NCBI GenBank assembly: GCA_007120815.1
Contig: SKMY01000203.1
Coordinates: forward strand, 1 to 20,486
Source: Syntrophomonadaceae bacterium
GTDB taxonomy: Bacteria > Bacillota_D > Dethiobacteria > DTU022 > UBA8154
Reading direction: 5' to 3'
DNA length: 20,486 nucleotides
The notes beneath the pieces are model-generated. The model did no database searches, was not told the DNA's origin, and saw only the letters and a list, made by a program, of their open reading frames with translations. Of this stretch, positions 1 through 8,439 are shown piece after piece (positions within the stretch are counted from its first letter, which is position 1; each line of letters begins with the position of its first letter). A program made the translations under genes and the position numbers.

Positions 1-1
1 A

Positions 2-1687
2 GTCAACCGGGAAAACGCCAACTTTGACGCGGTTCTGGACCAACTCCGCAAATTCTTTGGCCTCAAAGTGTTCCCCCTGCAGTTCCCCCTGGGAGAGGAA
101 GACCGGTTCAAGGGTGTTGTGGACCTGGTTAAGATGAAAGCCCTGGTATACGAGGATGAGAACGGTCTTTCTTACAAGGAAGAAGATATTCCTGCAGACC
201 TGTCGGATAAAGCGGAAGAACTGAGGGAAAAGCTGGTAGAAGCCGCTGCCGAAACCGATGATGACCTGATGGAAAAATACCTGGAAGAGCTTTCGCTGAG
301 CGATGAGGAGATCAAAAAAGCCCTGCGCACGGGCATCCTAAACGGCCAGGTGATTCCGGTGCTTTGCGGCGCTGCAACCCGAAACCTGGGTATACAGCCC
401 CTGATGGACCTGATGGCCAGCTCACTGCCCTCACCCAAAGACCGCCCCCCCATAGAAGGCCATACGCCCGGGCAAGACGGTGAAACGGTAACCCGGAGGA
501 CCGACTCAGGCGAATCCTTTTCTGCCCTGGTGTTTAAAACCCTGGCTGACCCCTACGTGGGTCGGGCCAACTTTTTTAAGGTCTGCTCCGGGTCTTTTAA
601 ACCGGACTCCCAGGTGTACAATGCCAGCAGGGACAAAATGGAGCGGGTCGGGTCCCTCTTTTACATGCGGGGGAAAAACCAGATTCAGGCCGAAGAAATA
701 CCGGCAGGAGACATTGGCGCTGTCGCCAAACTTGCCGTTACGATAACCGGAGATACCCTTTGTGAAAAGAACAACCCGGTGGTATTCCCCTTTATCGATT
801 TTCCCGAACCCGTCATTTCCTTTGCCGTCTGGCCCAAATCCAAGGGGGATGAAGAAAAAGTCGGTGCCGGACTGGCCCGGTTTATCGAAGAAGATCCCAC
901 TTTTAAGGTAGAGCGGAATACCGAGACCAAGGAAATGATTATTTCAGGCATGGGGGATACCCATCTGGATGTCATCGTGGATCGATTGGCCAAAAAATTC
1001 GGTGTAGACGTGGAACTCACCACACCTAAAGTGCCTTACCGGGAAACCATCAAGGGCAATCAGAGTAAAGAAGGCAAGTACAAAAAACAAAGCGGTGGCC
1101 GCGGCCAGTACGGTCATGTTTATTTGAGCCTGGCTCCGATGGAGCGTGGGGAAGGGTTTCTTTTCGAGGACAAGATCGTCGGCGGTGTCGTGCCCCGTCA
1201 ATATATTCCTGCTGTTGAAAAAGGTATTGTGGAGGCGATGGATGAAGGCCCCGTGGCGGGCTATCGCGTCGTCGATATAAAGGCCACTCTTTACGATGGC
1301 TCATATCACACGGTGGACTCATCGGAAATGGCCTTTAAAATTGCTGCGGCCATGGCTTTTCGAGGGGCCATGGAGGCAGCCGAACCGGTGCTTTTGGAGC
1401 CCATTATGGATGTTGAAGTGACCATTCCAGAAAACTTTATGGGAGATATTATGGGCGATTTAAACAGCCGCCGCGGCCGGATTCAGGGAATGGTTCCGGG
1501 AGAAGGGCTTCAGACCATCAAAGCCCAGGTCCCACTGGCAGAAATGTTTACCTATGCCATTGACCTGCGATCCATGACCCAGGGTCGGGGAATGTTTACC
1601 ATGCGCCATTCCCACTATGAAGAAGTACCTTACCAGGAAGCAGAAAAAGTGATCAGTGCGGCTAAAGCAGAAAAAGAAAACGAATAA
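2..1687 (+). CDS. Elongation factor G-like GTPase (EF-G2 type), 5' end outside window
   Basis: This is a translational GTPase of the EF-G family, which acts in the cytoplasm on the ribosome. The reading frame is open from base 2, so the gene begins upstream and the nucleotide-binding motifs are mostly lost; the visible part starts at VNRENANFD, just after the G4 region. Domain II follows ([16 protein letters not shown]), then the domain III segment [13 protein letters not shown], domain IV ([14 protein letters not shown], then [15 protein letters not shown]) and domain V ending in [12 protein letters not shown] and HYEEVP. About 560 residues remain of the usual 680-700. The wording of domains III-V matches the EF-G2/FusA-like subgroup better than canonical FusA, which has MGELHLE. 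There is no adjacent rpsL, rpsG or tuf, which also suggests a paralogue. The paralogue's exact role is unknown. The GTG at base 68 is internal, not the start. Confidence 0.9.
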   Translation, partial: VNRENANFDAVLDQLRKFFGLKVFPLQFPLGEEDRFKGVVDLVKMKALVYEDENGLSYKEEDIPADLSDKAEELREKLVEAAAETDDDLMEKYLEELSLSDEEIKKALRTGILNGQVIPVLCGAATRNLGIQPLMDLMASSLPSPKDRPPIEGHTPGQDGETVTRRTDSGESFSALVFKTLADPYVGRANFFKVCSGSFKPDSQVYNASRDKMERVGSLFYMRGKNQIQAEEIPAGDIGAVAKLAVTITGDTLCEKNNPVVFPFIDFPEPVISFAVWPKSKGDEEKVGAGLARFIEEDPTFKVERNTETKEMIISGMGDTHLDVIVDRLAKKFGVDVELTTPKVPYRETIKGNQSKEGKYKKQSGGRGQYGHVYLSLAPMERGEGFLFEDKIVGGVVPRQYIPAVEKGIVEAMDEGPVAGYRVVDIKATLYDGSYHTVDSSEMAFKIAAAMAFRGAMEAAEPVLLEPIMDVEVTIPENFMGDIMGDLNSRRGRIQGMVPGEGLQTIKAQVPLAEMFTYAIDLRSMTQGRGMFTMRHSHYEEVPYQEAEKVISAAKAEKENE

Positions 1688-1734
1688 CGGTTTCTTTTGG
1701 GCTCCCCAAAATATAATTCAAGGAGCTGGTGATT

Positions 1735-2865
1735 TTGCCGGAGAAACTGACCGTTGGTGTGTTGTTCGGGGGTCGCTCAGGGGAACATGCTGTTTCCCTT
1801 CGTTCAGCGGCTTCTGTCATGGAGGCCATGGACAAAAGCAGGTATCGGGTTGTCCCGGTAGGCATTACGGAGCAGGGAAGTTGGCTGGCTGGCGGAGATC
1901 CCATGGGGGCCTTGAAAAACAACAAAATCCCGGGGGACTGCTGTTTTGCAGTGATGACGGCTGATCCCCAAAACCCTGGGCTTTTGCTCCTGGATCCCGA
2001 ATCGCCGGACCGCATCAAAGACTTTGTAAAGCTTGACCTGATTTTTCCCGTATTGCACGGCCCTTATGGAGAGGATGGGACCGTGCAGGGTTTACTGGAA
2101 CTGTCCGGACTGCCTTATGCAGGCAGCGGTGTCCTGGCTTCAGCGGCCGGGATGGATAAGGTGATCATGAAAATCCTTTTCAAACAGGCCAATCTGCCCA
2201 TAGGGGATTATCTTTATTTCAATTCCACCCGCTGGGCCCAGGCTAGAGAGCAGCTCATCGAACAGATCAAAGAACAGCTCGGCTATCCTTGTTTTGTCAA
2301 ACCGGCAAACTTAGGCTCCAGCGTGGGAGTCAGCAAGGCTCACGATCCCCCCTCCTTGATCGAAGGCGTGGAAGAAGCCATGCGCTATGATAACAAGATC
2401 GTTGTAGAGGCCTTGATTGAAGGACGCGAGATCGAGTGCAGCGTATTGGGCGATGAAGCCCCCCTGGCTTCAGTTCCCGGCGAAATCATCCCCTGCAACG
2501 AATTTTATGATTACTGGGCCAAGTATATCGATGACCGCTCCGAACTGGTTATTCCGGCCCCCATGGATCAAGCCATGGAAGAAAAAGTAAAAGCCTGCGC
2601 CATTGCAGCTTTTCAGGCCGTGGAGTGCAGCGGGTTGGCCCGGGTGGATTTCTTTTTGAACGATGAAACAGGCCTGCTCTATGTCAATGAAGTCAATACC
2701 ATGCCTGGATTTACAAGCATCAGCATGTATCCCAAGCTCTGGGAAGCCTCAGGCGTGTCCTATCCCGAACAGATCGACCGGATCATCCAGGTTGCGCTGC
2801 AGCGTCACAGGCGTAAAAAAGTACTGCTGACATCTTTCGAGCCCGGTGGAGCCAACGCTTGTTAA
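1735..2865 (+). CDS. ddl: D-alanine--D-alanine ligase
   Basis: This ATP-grasp enzyme joins two D-alanines for the peptidoglycan precursor. The N-terminal FGGRSGEH motif carries the conserved catalytic Glu (E17 from the TTG start). The segment [12 protein letters not shown] is followed by the ATP-grasp loop [15 protein letters not shown], the omega-loop [13 protein letters not shown] and the metal/substrate site [10 protein letters not shown]. The Tyr in AKY is the residue associated with D-Ala-D-Ala rather than D-Ala-D-lactate products. The length of about 376 residues fits DdlA-type enzymes. The start is ambiguous: AAGGAG at 1720-1725 lies 9 bases before TTG 1735 but only 3 before GTG 1729, so I prefer TTG. 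One oddity is that the second acidic residue of the usual E-x-E-V-S pattern is Ala here (EHAVS). The gene follows the EF-G gene by about 47 bases and may be cotranscribed with it. Confidence 0.93.
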   Translation: MPEKLTVGVLFGGRSGEHAVSLRSAASVMEAMDKSRYRVVPVGITEQGSWLAGGDPMGALKNNKIPGDCCFAVMTADPQNPGLLLLDPESPDRIKDFVKLDLIFPVLHGPYGEDGTVQGLLELSGLPYAGSGVLASAAGMDKVIMKILFKQANLPIGDYLYFNSTRWAQAREQLIEQIKEQLGYPCFVKPANLGSSVGVSKAHDPPSLIEGVEEAMRYDNKIVVEALIEGREIECSVLGDEAPLASVPGEIIPCNEFYDYWAKYIDDRSELVIPAPMDQAMEEKVKACAIAAFQAVECSGLARVDFFLNDETGLLYVNEVNTMPGFTSISMYPKLWEASGVSYPEQIDRIIQVALQRHRRKKVLLTSFEPGGANAC

Positions 2866-2887
2866 ATGCCGGGATATGTAGTAAAAT
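2859..2887 (+). promoter_or_regulatory. Candidate sigma-A promoter for pdxS
   Basis: TTGTTA at 2859-2864 is separated by 17 bases from TAAAAT at 2882-2887. The -10 matches 5 of 6 consensus bases and the -35 matches 4 of 6. The -35 overlaps the ddl stop codon, and the predicted start leaves a leader of about 50 bases before the pdxS ribosome site. This would make pdxS independent of ddl. It was seen by eye only. Confidence 0.5.
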
Positions 2888-2946
2888 AGGAACGAATTAA
2901 CACACTACTTCAGGAGGACCTGGGGAGACAGGAGGCTGGTTTTCAA

Positions 2947-3831
2947 GTGGTAGAAACAGGAACCTTTCGCGTAAAAAAGGGAATGGCTGAAATGCAAAAG
3001 GGCGGCGTTATCATGGACGTCACCGATCCGGAACAGGCCAGGATGGCTGAAATCGCAGGGGCGGTGGCTGTAATGGCCCTGGAACGGGTGCCCGCCGATA
3101 TCCGGGCAGCTGGCGGTGTAGCCCGGATGGCCGATCCCGAGGCTATTTTGGCCATTATGGAAGCCGTAACTATTCCCGTCATGGCCAAGTGCCGAATTGG
3201 GCACATTGCCGAGGCCCAAATCCTTCAATCCCTGGGCGTGGATTATATCGATGAAAGCGAAGTATTAACCCCTGCAGACGAACGATTTCACATCGACAAG
3301 CACGGTTTTACCGTTCCTTTTGTGTGTGGAGCCCGGGACCTGGGAGAGGCGCTTCGCCGTATCGGGGAAGGCGCTGCGATGCTTCGTACCAAGGGTGAGC
3401 CGGGCACGGGCAACGTCGTGGAAGCTGTTCGCCACATGCGCGTGATCATGGAGCAGATTCGCAGGGTCGAAAGCACCCCGGAAGAAGAAATGATGTCGCT
3501 GGCCAAGGAACTGGGGGCCTCTTACGGTCTTCTGCTGGAAATAAAAAAACAAGGCCGCCTGCCGGTGGTCAATTTTGCTGCCGGCGGAATTGCCACACCG
3601 GCTGATGCCGCCTTGATGATGCTTCTCGGTGCCGACGGGGTTTTTGTCGGCTCAGGAATTTTTAAATCGAAAGACCCTCAAAAGCGGGCACAAGCCATTG
3701 TTGAAGCCACCCTGAACTTTGATAACCCCGAAGTGCTGGCCCTGGTATCCCGAGGGCTGGGGGACGCCATGCCGGGCCTGGATATCAGCCAGCTTTCCGA
3801 GGCTGACCGGATGCAGGTCAGGGGTGTCTAA
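2947..3831 (+). CDS. pdxS: Pyridoxal 5'-phosphate synthase, lyase/synthase subunit PdxS
   Basis: PdxS condenses ribose 5-phosphate, glyceraldehyde 3-phosphate and ammonia supplied by PdxT into pyridoxal 5'-phosphate (the DXP-independent route). The 294-residue length is standard for this (beta/alpha)8 barrel. Visible catalytic residues are D24 in MDV, the Schiff-base Lys K81 in VMAKCRIGH and K149 in [10 protein letters not shown]. The phosphate-binding segment [12 protein letters not shown] and the later [10 protein letters not shown] are intact. The GTG start at 2947 is supported by AGGAGG at 2930-2935, 11 bases upstream; a second AGGAGG sits at 2912-2917. The C terminus ends RMQVRGV. It is separated from pdxT by a terminator, which is atypical because the two are usually a tight operon and the proteins form a 12:12 complex. 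Confidence 0.97.
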   Translation: MVETGTFRVKKGMAEMQKGGVIMDVTDPEQARMAEIAGAVAVMALERVPADIRAAGGVARMADPEAILAIMEAVTIPVMAKCRIGHIAEAQILQSLGVDYIDESEVLTPADERFHIDKHGFTVPFVCGARDLGEALRRIGEGAAMLRTKGEPGTGNVVEAVRHMRVIMEQIRRVESTPEEEMMSLAKELGASYGLLLEIKKQGRLPVVNFAAGGIATPADAALMMLLGADGVFVGSGIFKSKDPQKRAQAIVEATLNFDNPEVLALVSRGLGDAMPGLDISQLSEADRMQVRGV

Positions 3832-3867
3832 AATAGCTGGCCATCGGTAAGAGAAAAAAGAGGGCGG

Positions 3868-3901
3868 GGCCCGGGGTAATTGCCCCGGGCCAGTTTTTTT
3901 T
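3868..3901 (+). terminator. Rho-independent terminator between pdxS and pdxT
   Basis: GGCCCGGGG at 3868-3876 pairs perfectly with CCCCGGGCC at 3883-3891 around a six-base loop (TAATTG). After AG there is a run of eight T (3894-3901). This is a textbook intrinsic terminator, 36 bases after the pdxS stop codon. Confidence 0.92.
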
Positions 3902-3967
3902 ATAACCGCCACGAAGAGCAACCGGAGGCGCGTAAACGCCATTTCACACTAGAAAGCAGGGTTGTGA

Positions 3968-4612
3968 ATGAACCGAAAAAAAATGGAAGCAGAGGAGCAG
4001 GGCAGTCATCCACGGGAAAAAGATTTTTCTGGACTTACCGTTGGAGTGCTGGGTGTTCAAGGGGCTGTCATCGAGCACATGCAAGCTCTGGAGCAGTGCG
4101 GTGCCCGTGCCCTATTTATTCGTGATCCAGCTTTACTCAGTGAGCTAGATGGCCTGATCCTTCCCGGAGGCGAAAGCACGACCATCGGCCGCCTGATAAA
4201 ACGCTACAATTATGAAGAAGGCATTTACAACCTGGCCAAAAGTGGAAAACCCATCTGGGGTACTTGCGCCGGCATGGTTTTGTTGGCCCAAGAGGTAGAA
4301 AACCAGGAGGCGCTTCTGGGGCTCATGCCAATCACCGTGCGCCGCAATGCGTACGGCAGGCAGCGGGAAAGTTTTGAAGCCGACCTGGATGTGCCGGTCC
4401 TGGGCAAAGCGCCTTTTTGCGGCGTGTTTATTCGGGCGCCCATCATATTGTCTGTAGGAGAGGGCGTCGATGTGCTGGCCCGGTTCAAGGATCATATGGT
4501 TGCTGCCCGCCAGGGTCATTTAATGGTGTCGTCTTTCCACCCAGAGTTAACCGGTGACCTGCGTTTCCATGAATACTTTTTGAAGACGGCCTTAACGGCT
4601 CAATCAAACTAA
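3968..4612 (+). CDS. pdxT: Pyridoxal 5'-phosphate synthase, glutaminase subunit PdxT
   Basis: PdxT hydrolyses glutamine and channels ammonia to PdxS. It is a class I (triad) glutamine amidotransferase. The nucleophile is C100 in WGTCAGMV, with H191 and E193 in SSFHPEL. The conserved LPGGESTTIGRL segment at about 65-76 and the RRNAYGRQRESFE loop at about 125-137 are clear family marks. At 214 residues it is about 20 longer than usual, because the conserved core (LTVGVLGVQGAV) begins near residue 23; the N-terminal stretch is charged (MNRKKMEAEEQG). No better start is visible inside the frame, and only a weak purine-rich site (GCAGGG) precedes ATG 3968. It follows a strong terminator, so it needs read-through or a promoter of its own. 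Confidence 0.95.
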   Translation: MNRKKMEAEEQGSHPREKDFSGLTVGVLGVQGAVIEHMQALEQCGARALFIRDPALLSELDGLILPGGESTTIGRLIKRYNYEEGIYNLAKSGKPIWGTCAGMVLLAQEVENQEALLGLMPITVRRNAYGRQRESFEADLDVPVLGKAPFCGVFIRAPIILSVGEGVDVLARFKDHMVAARQGHLMVSSFHPELTGDLRFHEYFLKTALTAQSN

Positions 4613-4632
4613 CAACCACGACCCTTCAGGGT

Positions 4633-4648
4633 GGAAGCGGAAACTCCA
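4633..4648 (+). repeat. Intergenic hairpin motif, copy A
   Basis: GGAAGCGGAAACTCCA is identical to 8623-8638. It can form GGA(A)G/CTCC around the loop CGGAAA. Related versions lie at 3926-3939 (GGCG-CGTAAA-CGCC) and, more distantly, at 15917 onward. Confidence 0.5.
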
Positions 4649-4699
4649 ATTCACAAAGAACGCTCCGCCAGGCGGGATCAGCTCCATTTTTATTTCCAA

Positions 4700-4729
4700 T
4701 CGAAAGAAAGGGACACCCCTTTCTTTCGA
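4700..4729 (+). repeat. Perfect 13-bp inverted repeat (hairpin)
   Basis: TCGAAAGAAAGGG (4700-4712) is perfectly complementary to CCCTTTCTTTCGA (4717-4729) around ACAC. What follows is AATTATTATTAA, not a T run, so it is at best a poor intrinsic terminator for pdxT. It may instead be an mRNA end or stability element, or a protein site. Confidence 0.6.
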
Positions 4730-4847
4730 ATTATTATTAAGAGGAAATAACGGTTGTTGTGAAGAATATGTGTAATAGAATCTCTAACTTGCCAACAGGG
4801 CTCAAACGAACGAAAACAGGGCATGAAATACTGAAGGAGAGAAAGCC

Positions 4848-5501
4848 GTGGACAACTTATTTAAAAAGACCGTACAGTGCAGCGTTTGCGACAATTCGTT
4901 TGAAAGTGCCAAGGTACGCCGCAGCAAGGTTGCGGTAAAATCCATTGATACGGATTTTTTTACCGTTTATCGAGGGGATAACCCGCTTTTCTATCTGGTG
5001 TACATATGCCCTCACTGCGGTTTTGGGTTTACAGAAAACTTTAAAAAGCCGACAGAAGAAATGCAAGAAGCCTTTCTTAAGCTCCTGTCCCCCCTGCCGG
5101 GGGATTACAGCGGCCACCGGACATTGGAAATGGGCATTCAGGCTTACGAGCGCGCCCTGGAATGCGCTCACTTATTAAACACGAAAAACCAGGTGCTTGC
5201 CGGGCTTACCCTTCACCTGACCTGGTTTTACCGGGAAGCGGGAAACAGTGAGAAGGAAAATGAATACCTGCAAAAAGCCCTGGACTATTTTACGGCCGCT
5301 TATGAAAGAGAGGTCGAATCCGGCACACTGGCTAAAACCCTTTACCTGATGGGTGAGCTCAGCCGGCGCCTGGGAGATGAACGAAGGGCTGTCCAGTGTT
5401 TTGGCCGGATCATCGGTGATCAAACGATACGGGATGCGGGGATTATCCGCATGGCCCGGGAACGCTGGCAGGAGCTCCGAAACAATGACACTGATCTTTA
5501 A
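4848..5501 (+). CDS. DUF2225 family protein (zinc-ribbon-like, TPR-like C terminus)
   Basis: This is a protein of the DUF2225 family, common in Clostridia and Bacilli and of unknown function. The N-terminal third shows paired cysteines like a split zinc ribbon: CSVC at residues 11-14 and CPHC in the segment VYICPHCGFGF near residue 55. Between them is the family pattern RRSKVAVKSIDTDF and the Tyr-rich stretch before the second pair. The remainder (about 90-217) is helical with alternating Ala/Leu/Tyr spacing (YERALECAHLL, YLQKALDYFTAAYE, AVQCFGRII), resembling TPR repeats. The GTG start has AAGGAG eight bases upstream. No signal peptide or membrane segment is seen. It lies 25 bases before the uracil-DNA glycosylase gene and is probably cotranscribed with it, but the neighbours give no clear hint of its job. 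Confidence 0.85.
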   Translation: MDNLFKKTVQCSVCDNSFESAKVRRSKVAVKSIDTDFFTVYRGDNPLFYLVYICPHCGFGFTENFKKPTEEMQEAFLKLLSPLPGDYSGHRTLEMGIQAYERALECAHLLNTKNQVLAGLTLHLTWFYREAGNSEKENEYLQKALDYFTAAYEREVESGTLAKTLYLMGELSRRLGDERRAVQCFGRIIGDQTIRDAGIIRMARERWQELRNNDTDL

Positions 5502-5526
5502 GGCTTTCAAATAGGAGGGATAGGCA

Positions 5527-6270
5527 TTGAGCCAGCAGGAAACCCTGTTTGACTACCTGAAACGCAAGGACAACCCGGGGAAAGCGGCCCGGGACGAGAA
5601 GGCTGTCGAAAACACGGTTTGCGAAGAAAAGCCGGCGGAAGGTCCCGACCCGATTTTACAAAAGGCTGCTTCCGTCAACTCCCTGGAGGACTGGCGGACC
5701 ATCTGTTTAACCTGCTCGCGCTGTGGGCTAAGGGCAGGGGCCAACGGCGTGGTTTTCGGAGAAGGCCACCCCAAAGCCCAAATCATGTTTATCGGCGAAG
5801 GCCCCGGTGCCGACGAAGATCGGTTGGGCCGCCCTTTCGTGGGAGCAGCCGGCCGGCTTTTGGACAAAATTATCACCTCTGCCGGACTGTCCCGGGAAAG
5901 TGTCTACATTGCCAATATCGTAAAATGCCGGCCGCCGAACAACCGCGCACCGCAAAGGGAAGAAATGGAAACCTGTTTCCCTTTGCTGGAAACGCAGATC
6001 CATCTGATTAATCCACCTATCCTGGTCTTGCTCGGTTCAGTTGCTTTAAAAACCATTATTCAACCCGACCTGGCCATAACCCGGACCCGAGGGACATGGC
6101 ATTCCTGGAAGGGCCGCCTGGTGATGCCCACCTTCCACCCGGCAGCGCTGCTTAGGGATCCAGGGAAGAAACGGCCCGTGTGGGAAGATATCCAAAACGT
6201 CATGACCCGATACGAGGAATTCGCCAAAAAGGAGCCTGATAGCCATGAAAAAAAAGATTCTCCTGGTTGA
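5527..6270 (+). CDS. Uracil-DNA glycosylase, family 4 (Fe-S)
   Basis: This enzyme removes uracil from DNA in base-excision repair. The four expected Fe-S cysteines are present: C63-x2-C66, then C134 (VKCRPP) and C150 (METCFP), 15 residues apart as the family requires. The active-site segment is GEGPGADED (90-98), followed by GRPFVGAAGRLLD. The DNA-binding HP motif is PTFHPAALLR with H204. The family usually has GEAPG, here GEGPG. About 55 residues precede the core; they begin with QETLF (residues 4-8), a good match to a sliding-clamp-binding peptide. The TTG start is supported by an AGGAGGGA ribosome site just upstream (about 5513-5520). The 3' end overlaps the next gene by 26 bases, implying translational coupling with the response regulator. 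Confidence 0.9.
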   Translation: MSQQETLFDYLKRKDNPGKAARDEKAVENTVCEEKPAEGPDPILQKAASVNSLEDWRTICLTCSRCGLRAGANGVVFGEGHPKAQIMFIGEGPGADEDRLGRPFVGAAGRLLDKIITSAGLSRESVYIANIVKCRPPNNRAPQREEMETCFPLLETQIHLINPPILVLLGSVALKTIIQPDLAITRTRGTWHSWKGRLVMPTFHPAALLRDPGKKRPVWEDIQNVMTRYEEFAKKEPDSHEKKDSPG

Positions 6271-6931
6271 GGATGAGAAAACACTGGTTCGGGCCCTTAC
6301 CTTTAACCTGGAAAAAGAAGGGTTTGAGGTTGAAGTGGCTTATGACGGGGAAGAGGCCTTAAGGAAAGTTGACCAGGAAGCGCCTGATTTGATTGTCCTG
6401 GATTTGATGCTTCCCAAAATCGATGGGTATGAAGTGTGCAGGAACGTGCGAAAAACATCGGAAGTCCCCATTATTATGCTCACGGCACGGGATGAAGATA
6501 TTGACAAAATCCTCGGCCTGGAACTGGGGGCCGACGATTATATCACGAAACCATTTAACGCCCGGGAGCTTCTGGCCCGTATACGGGCCATTTTCCGTCG
6601 CGCGGCCCAACAAGCGGCCCAGAGTAAAAATGTCATCCAATTTGGAGACCTGGAAGTGGACTTGATCAAGCACAGGGTCAAGCTGAAAGGGCGCGAGATC
6701 CCCCTGACCTCTCGCGAATATGCCCTGCTAAGCTTCCTGGTTTCAAATGCCGGCCGGGTCTATTCCCGGGGACAGCTTCTGGAACACGTTTGGGGTTACG
6801 ATTACTGCGGAGATGCTCGCACCGTGGACGTCCACATTCGACACCTGAGAGAGAAACTGGAAGAAAACCCCGCTGATCCCCGGCTGATTTTAACCGTTTG
6901 GGGGACCGGTTACAAATTTAGAGAGGGTTAG
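6245..6931 (+). CDS. OmpR/PhoB-family response regulator
   Basis: This is a DNA-binding response regulator. The receiver domain (residues 1-118) has the acidic pair E9/D10, phospho-acceptor D53 in LIVLDLMLP, T80 and K102 (ITKPF), so all switch residues are intact. A winged-helix effector domain covers about 132-227, with LTSREYALLSFLVSNAGRV, VWGYDY, the recognition-helix region RTVDVHIRHLREKL and the C-terminal hairpin TVWGTGYKF. It is 228 residues, typical of PhoP/WalR/ResD-type regulators. The gene starts inside the glycosylase gene, and the kinase ATG follows nine bases after its stop, so the pair is cotranscribed. Direct targets cannot be read here. The lipoprotein gene downstream is a reasonable candidate by analogy with MtrA and LpqB. 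Confidence 0.95.
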   Translation: MKKKILLVEDEKTLVRALTFNLEKEGFEVEVAYDGEEALRKVDQEAPDLIVLDLMLPKIDGYEVCRNVRKTSEVPIIMLTARDEDIDKILGLELGADDYITKPFNARELLARIRAIFRRAAQQAAQSKNVIQFGDLEVDLIKHRVKLKGREIPLTSREYALLSFLVSNAGRVYSRGQLLEHVWGYDYCGDARTVDVHIRHLREKLEENPADPRLILTVWGTGYKFREG

Positions 6932-6939
6932 TTGCGCTC

Positions 6940-8388
6940 ATGATAAAAAGTATTCGCCTCCGGATAGCCCTTTCATACCTGCTGCTAGTGGTTGCGGTTA
7001 TGCTGGTAACCGGCCTGATTCTTGTCAATATGCTGGAGAACTACCACATGTCCCTGGAAAAAGAGAACATGGAACGCACCGGGCGGTTAGCTGCTGAATT
7101 TATGGCCCCTTTTTTGCGGGAAGAAGTGGATCCCGTCTTGCTCAGCAGCGTGGCGGAAAGCTTTAGCCGCCAGTTCAACGCCCGTGTTATTGTGGTAGAC
7201 ACACGCCAAATGGTGCTGGGTGATTCCGTCCGCATCGGGGGGCTGTTGGGAACGGGACTGCAACGCCGGGAAGTGGAAGTTGCTTTGAATGGACGGGTTG
7301 GTCACAGCGTTCAGTTTAGCGATAAATCCGAGCAGTGGGTTCTCCAGGTTGCTGTTCCCATAAAACACGAGGAAAGCGACCAGGTTCTGGGAGCTGCTTT
7401 CCTGGCGTCATCCCTTACCCCTGTTTACAATACCGTCTCGGCGGTACGCCGTTTCCTGGTTATTTCAACCCTGGTTTCCATGGCCTTCGCTACCGGACTC
7501 GCCGCCTTGATTTCCCATCATTTAACCGTTCCTATAAAAGATCTCACCAATGCAACCAGGCAAATGGCCGAAGGCAAGCTGGAACAGAAGATAATAACGA
7601 AAACCAGAGATGAAATTGGGCAGCTGGCCAGGCAGTTCAATATTATGGCCAGCAAGGTCAAAGAAACAAACCAGCGGTTGACCCGCTTTGTAGCCGATGT
7701 GTCTCATGAACTGCGAACCCCCCTGGCCTCCATGCTTATCGGTATTCAATCCCTTTTAAACTATGAAATGGAGCCGGAAGAAAAGCAGGAATTTTTAAAT
7801 GACATCAACCAGCAGACCCAGCGCATGATTTACCTGGTGGAAGACCTGCTGGAACTCACCCGGCGTCAGGAAGTTGCCGATGTCCAGGAAATTGTCCCTT
7901 TGGGCCTTATCCTCAAAGAAGTGCTGGACACGACAGAGCCCCGGGCAAACCGCAAGGGCTTAACCCTCTTTACAGAAGTAGAAGAAGAACTGCCCTACCT
8001 TCATGCGTCTCCCGAAGCATTGAAGCGGGTTTTTATCAACCTGCTGGACAATGCCATTAAATTTACCTCCCCGGGCGGATGGTTAAAGCTAAAAACCCAC
8101 ACGACCTCCAAGAAAGTTATCATTACCGTTGAGGATACCGGTTGCGGTATGCCCGAAGAATCGCTGCCTTATATATTTGATCGGTTTTACCGGGTGGACA
8201 AGGCCCGGTCTCGCGAAATGGGAGGGACGGGGTTAGGCCTATCCATCTGCAAGGAAATCGTGGAACTTTACGGCGGTGAAATTTCTGTTTCCAGCAAGGA
8301 AAATGAAGGCAGTTCATTTTCCATTACCTTCCCGGTTTCACCGGCCATACAGCCGGGCTTTCGTGAAAGCAATGAAGTTGTTATATAA
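6940..8388 (+). CDS. Membrane sensor histidine kinase (HAMP, HisKA, HATPase)
   Basis: This is the cognate sensor kinase of the preceding regulator. TM1 is at about 8-31 and TM2 at about 172-192, enclosing an extracytoplasmic sensor region of about 140 residues that looks like a PAS/Cache-type fold (DTRQMVLGDS, then VLQVAVPIK). HAMP covers about 193-245 (HHLTVPIKDLTNATRQMAEG). The HisKA box FVADVSHELRTPLASM carries the phosphorylated His H256. The catalytic domain has the N box (FINLLDNAIKF, N371), G1 (DTGCGMP, 399-405), F box (FDRFYR) and G2 (GGTGLGLSI). All are intact, so it should be active. It is 482 residues, of PhoR/WalK-like architecture without a cytoplasmic PAS domain. The ligand is unknown. 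The start ATG has only a weak site (GAGAGGG), consistent with coupling to the regulator gene. Confidence 0.95.
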   Translation: MIKSIRLRIALSYLLLVVAVMLVTGLILVNMLENYHMSLEKENMERTGRLAAEFMAPFLREEVDPVLLSSVAESFSRQFNARVIVVDTRQMVLGDSVRIGGLLGTGLQRREVEVALNGRVGHSVQFSDKSEQWVLQVAVPIKHEESDQVLGAAFLASSLTPVYNTVSAVRRFLVISTLVSMAFATGLAALISHHLTVPIKDLTNATRQMAEGKLEQKIITKTRDEIGQLARQFNIMASKVKETNQRLTRFVADVSHELRTPLASMLIGIQSLLNYEMEPEEKQEFLNDINQQTQRMIYLVEDLLELTRRQEVADVQEIVPLGLILKEVLDTTEPRANRKGLTLFTEVEEELPYLHASPEALKRVFINLLDNAIKFTSPGGWLKLKTHTTSKKVIITVEDTGCGMPEESLPYIFDRFYRVDKARSREMGGTGLGLSICKEIVELYGGEISVSSKENEGSSFSITFPVSPAIQPGFRESNEVVI

Positions 8389-8439
8389 ATTTAACAATCC
8401 ACTAACCTGAGCATAATAATTATTTTCTAAGATCAATTG

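Larger units (their letters stand above)
4613..4847 (+). other. Intergenic region with three hairpins and a possible promoter
   Basis: This gap of 235 bases has no credible gene. It holds ACCC-TTCA-GGGT (4621-4632), the motif GGAAGCGGAAACTCCA (4633-4648, repeated exactly at 8623-8638), CCGCC-AG-GCGGG near 4665-4676, and the long hairpin at 4700-4729. A weak sigma-A-like pair, TTGTTG (4754-4759) and TAGAAT (4776-4781) with a 16-base spacer, could drive the DUF2225 gene. A normal ribosome site, AAGGAG, lies at 4834-4839. Confidence 0.5.
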
